Assembly: GCA_946479395.1 (NCBI GenBank)
Contig: CAMLFV010000035.1
Span: 1 to 17,124 of the forward strand
From: an uncultured Flavobacterium sp.
GTDB taxonomy: Bacteria > Bacteroidota > Bacteroidia > Flavobacteriales > Flavobacteriaceae
Length of the DNA: 17,124 bases
Reading direction: 5' to 3'
Positions within the stretch are counted from its first letter, which is position 1; every line of letters begins with the position of its first letter. The notes beneath the pieces are model-generated. The model was not told the DNA's origin, did not search any database, and saw only the letters and a list, made by a program, of their open reading frames with translations. Positions 13,313 through 17,124 of the stretch are shown piece by piece. The position numbers and the translations under genes are program-made.

Positions 13313-14813
13313 AACTGTAACCATTAATATAGCCGGACTTGTTTTTCATATCGATGAAGATGCATACAACAAGTTAGATTCATACCTACAGGCAGTTAGA
13401 AATTCAATTCAACAAGAAAGCGAAGATGAAATTATTGCCGATATTGAATCGCGTATTGCAGAGCTTTTTGCCGAAAGAATTGATCCGCAAACTGGTGTTA
13501 TTCGTATGAATAATGTAGACGAAATAATTAATATTATGGGTAAACCAGAAGATTATATTATTGAAGACGACGAACCTGTTAAACCAAATAATTTCACCAC
13601 AACAAATAAAAGCTATAAGAAAATTTACCGCGATGGCGAAAAAAGAATTTTGGGTGGTGTATGTTCAGGTTTAGGTCACTATTTTAATATAGATCCGGTT
13701 TGGGTACGCATACTTTTCATTTTACTGTTCTTTGCCTACGGTTTAAGTTTTGTAATTTACCTAATCTTGTGGGTAATTATTCCAAAAGCGGTAACTGTTG
13801 CTGATGTTTTAGAAATGAAAGGAGAACCTGTTAATATTTCAAACATAGAAAAACAATTTCGTGAAGGCGTAGCAACATCATACCAGCAAATTCGTACTTC
13901 AGGAAGTTCAGTTGCTAAGGTAATTCGCAGAATAATAGGAATAATATTGATTGTTTTTGGTGTAATGGGAATTTTTGGCAGTTTCTTTGCGCCAATAATT
14001 ATGAATACCGATAAAGGTCATATTTTTAACGAATTTGTAAATTACGATGAAGCACAAACAGGCATACCGTTTTGGGGTTTAAGTTTAAGTTTGTTTGTAA
14101 TGAGCGCCATTCCCTTTATCCTTTTACTTTTATTAGGAATTAGACTTTTAAGCTCGAAAGTTAAACATATTGGTTGGGTTTCAGGTATTTTAGGATTTTT
14201 CTGGTTACTTTCAATCTTTATTTTCAGCTATGTAATGATCAATTTAGATATTCAAAAAGATAAAATTGAATCATTATTTGAAGGAAATTTCGATACAAAA
14301 ATTTCACAAACCGATTTAAATTTGAACGATAAAGATACCTTAAACATTATTTTTCAGAAAGATGAACGCATTTTTACAATAAACGACACCCTTTCAGGTA
14401 AGCATAAATTCAGCGAAATTGATGATGTTTATGTAGAAGTTCTTGAATCAAGCACAGGTAAAGCTTATATGGAAGTTGAAGAAAAAGTATTCAATAATAA
14501 AGATCTGAACCTTAAATCATTAAGTAAATACAACATTCAAATTGAAGCAACGCAATTTAGTAATACATTAAATTATAATTATTCAATAAAAAGTGATACC
14601 TTAGTACTTTCAAATGCAATATTAACAACTTTGAATGATTTTACTGAAGATTCTAAAGTACGTGTGAAAATTTACATAACTGAAAATCAACATATTAAAA
14701 TCAACGGAAATGACAGAGATCATTTTTGGAATCACAGTTTAGATAACGGTAAAAATTTCTATAAATTTAATTCCGAAGGAAGATTAGAGAACACAAACAA
14801 TACTATAAACTAA
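13305..14813 (+). CDS. PspC-domain membrane protein
   Basis: This 502-residue protein begins with a cytoplasmic region (about 1-95) of the type that precedes PspC domains in Bacteroidota. The PspC domain follows (about 106-163: GEKRILGGVCSGLGHYF, then a membrane segment ending WVIIPKA). Three more membrane segments come next (about 209-232, 257-281, 289-313). A C-terminal soluble part (about 315-502) is rich in Asp, Asn and Lys and predicted to be strand-rich. PspC domains are linked to envelope-stress sensing in proteobacteria; the role here is unknown. Its ATG lies inside the end of padR (8-base overlap). Translational coupling and PadR control are likely. Confidence 0.92.
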   Translation: MNKTVTINIAGLVFHIDEDAYNKLDSYLQAVRNSIQQESEDEIIADIESRIAELFAERIDPQTGVIRMNNVDEIINIMGKPEDYIIEDDEPVKPNNFTTTNKSYKKIYRDGEKRILGGVCSGLGHYFNIDPVWVRILFILLFFAYGLSFVIYLILWVIIPKAVTVADVLEMKGEPVNISNIEKQFREGVATSYQQIRTSGSSVAKVIRRIIGIILIVFGVMGIFGSFFAPIIMNTDKGHIFNEFVNYDEAQTGIPFWGLSLSLFVMSAIPFILLLLLGIRLLSSKVKHIGWVSGILGFFWLLSIFIFSYVMINLDIQKDKIESLFEGNFDTKISQTDLNLNDKDTLNIIFQKDERIFTINDTLSGKHKFSEIDDVYVEVLESSTGKAYMEVEEKVFNNKDLNLKSLSKYNIQIEATQFSNTLNYNYSIKSDTLVLSNAILTTLNDFTEDSKVRVKIYITENQHIKINGNDRDHFWNHSLDNGKNFYKFNSEGRLENTNNTIN

Positions 14814-14828
14814 AAACTCTTAAGGCTT

Positions 14829-14891
14829 ATGTTTTATTTATTATTATTAATCGGGCAAACTTTGATTGATCTTATTACAAGTTTATTCTAA
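14829..14891 (+). CDS. Possible 20-residue hydrophobic peptide
   Basis: An ATG at 14829 opens a 20-codon frame starting MFYLLLLIGQT and ending in Leu-Phe, almost entirely hydrophobic, closed by TAA at 14889-14891. It lies 15 bases after the PspC gene and just before that operon's terminator. AAGG at 14822-14825 is only 3 bases from the ATG, rather close for a ribosome-binding site. It could be a single-span membrane peptide of the PadR operon, or chance in an AT-rich spacer. Confidence 0.3.
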   Translation: MFYLLLLIGQTLIDLITSLF

Positions 14892-14894
14892 AAC

Positions 14895-14925
14895 AAAACG
14901 CTTTCACAACGAAAGCGTTTTTTAT
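14895..14925 (+). terminator. Rho-independent terminator of padR-pspC
   Basis: An 11-bp stem (14895-14905 AAAACGCTTTC with 14911-14921 GAAAGCGTTTT) with an ACAAC loop runs into T-rich sequence. Confidence 0.9.
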
Positions 14926-14930
14926 TGCAT

Positions 14931-14967
14931 AAAAAAAATCCTTTTCGGTTTGAAAAGGATTTTTTTG
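14931..14967 (-). terminator. Terminator for the small membrane protein gene, probably bidirectional
   Basis: ATCCTTTTC (14938-14946) pairs with GAAAAGGAT (14952-14960), loop GGTTT. A-runs on the left and T-runs on the right extend the stem and give a U-tract in both directions. It lies 13 bases beyond the stop of the minus-strand 52-residue gene and backs up the padR-pspC terminator. Confidence 0.88.
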
Positions 14968-14979
14968 TTACATAAATAT

Positions 14980-15138
14980 TTATGCATTCTTTTTAGCTTT
15001 TTTCTCTTTCATTAAATCAATTGCCCCACCTGTAGCCCAGTATAAAACAAAGCTAATAAGGAAAATCATTAACCAAAAACCCATGGTCATAATTGTTAAA
15101 CCAATGATAAAAGCTATAAATTGTTGAAATTCAAACAT
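14980..15138 (-). CDS. Small membrane protein of 52 residues, unknown function
   Basis: I do not recognise the family. The protein starts MFEFQQFIAF and has two closely spaced hydrophobic stretches (about 7-17 and 20-36) that may form one long or two short membrane segments. A polar stretch WATGGAIDLM follows, and the C-terminus is very basic (KEKKAKKNA), which would stay in the cytoplasm. The case for a real gene is strong despite its size: an exact TAnnTTTG promoter with a TTTG element 19 bases upstream, a leader of about 25 bases, sensible codons and a terminator directly downstream. It is divergent from fumC, with no other link visible. Confidence 0.75.
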   Translation of the reverse strand: MFEFQQFIAFIIGLTIMTMGFWLMIFLISFVLYWATGGAIDLMKEKKAKKNA

Positions 15139-15259
15139 GATTCCGGAATTTTGTGTGTATACAGTTACAAAGATAAAACGAAACTTTAACTACCCAAACA
15201 AAAATCATAATAAATTCTAAAAATTCCATCATAAACCAAATAAGCCAGTATTTTTTCAT
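15131..15259 (-). CDS. Doubtful 42-residue hydrophobic ORF upstream of the small membrane gene
   Basis: An ATG at 15259 opens a 42-codon minus-strand frame beginning MKKYWLIWFMMEFLEF, hydrophobic over its first 25 residues and ending with a TGA that overlaps the next gene's start by 8 bases. Against it, the promoter of the 52-residue gene lies inside the frame and no TAnnTTTG element precedes its ATG. The overlap resembles translational coupling, but chance is equally likely. Confidence 0.2.
   Translation of the reverse strand: MKKYWLIWFMMEFLEFIMIFVWVVKVSFYLCNCIHTKFRNHV
15168..15198 (-). promoter_or_regulatory. Promoter of the 52-residue membrane protein gene
   Basis: On the minus strand, TTTG (15198-15195), 19 bases, then TATCTTTG (15175-15168). 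This is one of the best matches in the window to the Bacteroidota -33/-7 consensus and predicts a leader of about 25 bases. Confidence 0.75.
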
Positions 15260-15266
15260 ACCTTTA
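15259..15266 (+). promoter_or_regulatory. Weak candidate -7 element of fumC
   Basis: TACCTTTA differs from TAnnTTTG only at the last base and lies 26 bases before the fumC ATG. No good -33 element was found. The rest of the 154-base gap to the small membrane protein gene shows only that gene's promoter and AT-rich sequence. Confidence 0.35.
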
Positions 15267-15292
15267 TTTATATTAATTATAAATAACAATAA

Positions 15293-16690
15293 ATGGAATA
15301 TAGAATTGAAACCGATACTATGGGCGAAGTTAAAGTGCCTGCTGATAAATATTGGGGCGCACAAACAGAACGCTCACGCAACAACTTTAAAATTGGTAAG
15401 TCAGCATCAATGCCTTTAGAAATTATTAAAGGTTTCGCTTATTTAAAAAAGGCTGCTGCTTACGCCAATTATGATTTAGGCGTTTTATCGCTTGAAAAAA
15501 GAGATGCTATTGCAACTGTTTGCGATGAAATTTTAGACGACCAATTAAATGATCAGTTTCCTTTGGTTATCTGGCAAACAGGTTCCGGTACGCAATCAAA
15601 CATGAATTTGAACGAAGTTATTGCCAATCGCGCTCAAGTTTTAGCAGGATTTAAAATTGGTGAAGGCGAACCGGTTTTAAAAGCCAATGACGATGTAAAT
15701 AAATCGCAATCATCTAACGATACTTATCCAACAGGAATGCACATTGCAGCTTACAAAGCCGTTGTTGAAGTAACAATTCCGGGTGTTGAGCAATTACGCG
15801 ATACGTTAGCTAAAAAAGCAACCGAGTTTATGAATGTTGTTAAAATTGGACGAACACATTTAATGGACGCTACTCCCTTAACATTAGGTCAAGAATTATC
15901 GGGCTATGTTGCTCAATTAAATTACGGTATAAAAGCGGTAAAAAACACGTTAAGCCATTTATCAGAAATTGCTTTAGGCGGAACAGCAGTTGGAACTGGT
16001 TTAAACACACCTGCAGGTTACGATGTTTTGGTCGCTAAATATATTGCAGAATTTACTGGACATCCATTTATAACTGCCGAAAATAAATTTGAAGCTTTGG
16101 CTGCACACGATGCTATTGTAGAAGCTCATGGTGCTTTAAAGCAATTAGCTGTTTCATTAAATAAAATTGCGAACGATATTCGTATGCTGGCATCAGGTCC
16201 GCGTTCGGGAATCGGAGAAATATTAATTCCTGAAAACGAACCAGGATCTTCAATCATGCCTGGAAAAGTAAACCCTACACAATGCGAAGCACTGACAATG
16301 GTTGCTGCACAAGTTATGGGGAACGACGTTGCTATTACCATTGGTGGTACACAAGGTCATTACGAATTAAACGTTTTTAAACCTTTAATGGCAGCCAATT
16401 TCTTACAATCGGCTCGTTTGTTAGGCGATGCCTGTGTATCTTTTGACGAGCATTGCGCACAACGAATTGAACCTAATTATGATCGAATTAAAGAATTAGT
16501 TGATAATTCGTTAATGCTCGTAACGGCTTTAAACACAAAAATTGGCTATTACAAAGCAGCCGAAATTGCACAAACAGCACATAAAAATAATTCCACCTTA
16601 AAAGAAACGGCAATTGCTTTAGGTTATGTAACTGCCCAAGAATTTGACGAATGGGTAAAACCCGAAGAAATGGTGGGTAGTTTGAAGTAA
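15293..16690 (+). CDS. fumC: Fumarate hydratase, class II
   Basis: FumC interconverts fumarate and L-malate in the TCA cycle without an iron-sulfur cluster. The 465-residue protein has the three conserved superfamily regions: [18 protein letters not shown] (96-113) with [13 protein letters not shown] (136-148), [16 protein letters not shown] (186-201, catalytic-region H189), and the signature [11 protein letters not shown] (318-328) with the mobile-loop serine and K324. The HLMDAT segment and overall length fit class II fumarase rather than aspartase or argininosuccinate lyase. It is a monocistronic unit, with a weak promoter candidate upstream and a terminator downstream. No unusual residue was found. 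Confidence 0.97.
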   Translation: MEYRIETDTMGEVKVPADKYWGAQTERSRNNFKIGKSASMPLEIIKGFAYLKKAAAYANYDLGVLSLEKRDAIATVCDEILDDQLNDQFPLVIWQTGSGTQSNMNLNEVIANRAQVLAGFKIGEGEPVLKANDDVNKSQSSNDTYPTGMHIAAYKAVVEVTIPGVEQLRDTLAKKATEFMNVVKIGRTHLMDATPLTLGQELSGYVAQLNYGIKAVKNTLSHLSEIALGGTAVGTGLNTPAGYDVLVAKYIAEFTGHPFITAENKFEALAAHDAIVEAHGALKQLAVSLNKIANDIRMLASGPRSGIGEILIPENEPGSSIMPGKVNPTQCEALTMVAAQVMGNDVAITIGGTQGHYELNVFKPLMAANFLQSARLLGDACVSFDEHCAQRIEPNYDRIKELVDNSLMLVTALNTKIGYYKAAEIAQTAHKNNSTLKETAIALGYVTAQEFDEWVKPEEMVGSLK

Positions 16691-16716
16691 TTCAAATCGA
16701 TTTAACAAAATTAAAT

Positions 16717-16755
16717 AACAGTTCTTAATCATTATTAAGGACTGTTTTCTTTTTA
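16717..16755 (+). terminator. Rho-independent terminator of fumC
   Basis: A 13-bp stem with a single G-U pair (16717-16729 with 16734-16746, AACAGTTCTTAAT/ATTAAGGACTGTT) and a CATT loop is followed by a T-rich tail. It starts 26 bases after the fumC stop. Confidence 0.88.
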
Positions 16756-16793
16756 AGATGATGCGATCTTTTAATTGTATCAAAAAATAGTTT

Positions 16794-16801
16794 TAAATTT
16801 G
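16794..16801 (+). promoter_or_regulatory. Promoter -7 element of murF
   Basis: TAAATTTG matches TAnnTTTG. A TTG at 16775-16777 is 16 bases upstream, slightly short of the usual spacing. The predicted leader is about 33 bases. Confidence 0.6.
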
Positions 16802-16840
16802 CATCAATCAGTAAAAAGTCAACTAACGACTTTATTTTTT

Positions 16841-17124
16841 ATGGAAATATTCGAACTTTATTCTATATACAATCAATGCAACGGTGTAAGTACCGACACA
16901 CGAAACATTACAGAAAACAGCCTTTTCTTTGCATTGAAAGGAGAAAATTTTAACGCAAACGATTTTGCATTGCAAGCCTTAGAAAATGGAGCTGCATTTG
17001 CCGTGGTTGATGATAAAAATTTAAAGAAACTAGAAAACAACAAATTAATTGTTGTAGATGATGTTCTTAAAACCCTACAAGATTTAGCTGCTTTTCATAG
17101 ATTTCACATAGGTTTACCGGTAAG
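16841..17124 (+). CDS. murF: MurF, UDP-MurNAc-tripeptide--D-Ala-D-Ala ligase (5' part only)
   Basis: MurF adds D-Ala-D-Ala to UDP-MurNAc-tripeptide, the last cytoplasmic step of the peptidoglycan precursor. Only the first 94 codons lie in the window and the frame is open at the edge. They match the N-terminal Mur ligase substrate-binding domain: GVSTDTRNITENSLFFALKG (15-34), then DFALQALENGAAFAVVDD and LIVVDDVLKTLQDLA. The SLFFALKGE segment favours MurF over MurE, but the two are related and the ATP-binding motif lies outside the window. It has its own promoter downstream of the fumC terminator. Confidence 0.85.
   Translation, partial: MEIFELYSIYNQCNGVSTDTRNITENSLFFALKGENFNANDFALQALENGAAFAVVDDKNLKKLENNKLIVVDDVLKTLQDLAAFHRFHIGLPV

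Noticed and set aside
1..17124. CRISPR array, tRNA or rRNA genes, insertion sequence or prophage
   Set aside because: No regularly spaced repeats, cloverleaf sequences, transposase or phage genes were found by reading both strands.

Overview
The window comes from a member of the Bacteroidota, most likely the Flavobacteriaceae. It is AT-rich. At least eight genes or operons are preceded by the Bacteroidota -7 promoter element TAnnTTTG. Shine-Dalgarno sites are weak or absent. One secreted protein carries a C-terminal type IX secretion (T9SS) sorting-like domain, and the DnaJ has a shortened zinc-finger region that I recall from Flavobacterium. I cannot name the species. Nearly everything is chromosomal core material: no insertion sequence, prophage, CRISPR array, tRNA or rRNA gene was seen.

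Layout. (1) 68-4084, minus strand: a tight four-gene operon of an ABC-2 exporter ATPase, its permease, an NtrC-type response regulator lacking a DNA-binding domain, and a degenerate single-domain DEAD-box-like protein, bounded by a promoter at 4110 and a terminator at 8-41. (2) 4235-5899, minus: grpE-dnaJ with its own promoter and a strong terminator. (3) 6075-6740, plus: a YceI-domain lipoprotein with its own promoter and terminator. (4) 6812-9371, minus: an aspartate-type aminotransferase, and upstream of it a secreted endonuclease/exonuclease/phosphatase-fold enzyme. (5) 9501-10130, plus: rsmG. (6) 10127-12686, minus: a coupled three-gene run of a DUF4442 hotdog protein, a TIGR01777-type epimerase and an unrecognised exported protein, ending tail-to-tail over the rsmG stop. 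(7) 12771-14891, plus: a PadR regulator and a PspC-domain membrane protein, with a semi-palindromic candidate operator and a long leader able to fold into an extended hairpin containing a small upstream ORF; a 20-codon hydrophobic ORF may close the unit. (8) 14980-15138, minus: a 52-residue membrane protein with one of the best promoters here. (9) 15293-16690, plus: fumC and its terminator. (10) 16841 to the window end: the start of murF.

Functionally the window combines protein folding (GrpE/DnaJ), central metabolism (fumarase, aminotransferase), ribosome methylation (RsmG), cell-wall synthesis (MurF) and envelope functions (exporter, YceI lipoprotein, PspC protein, secreted nuclease-like protein). 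No large novel system is evident. The points most worth following up are the pseudo-helicase next to the HTH-less NtrC regulator, the PadR leader structure with its uORF, the single-zinc-site DnaJ, and the unannotated small membrane proteins.
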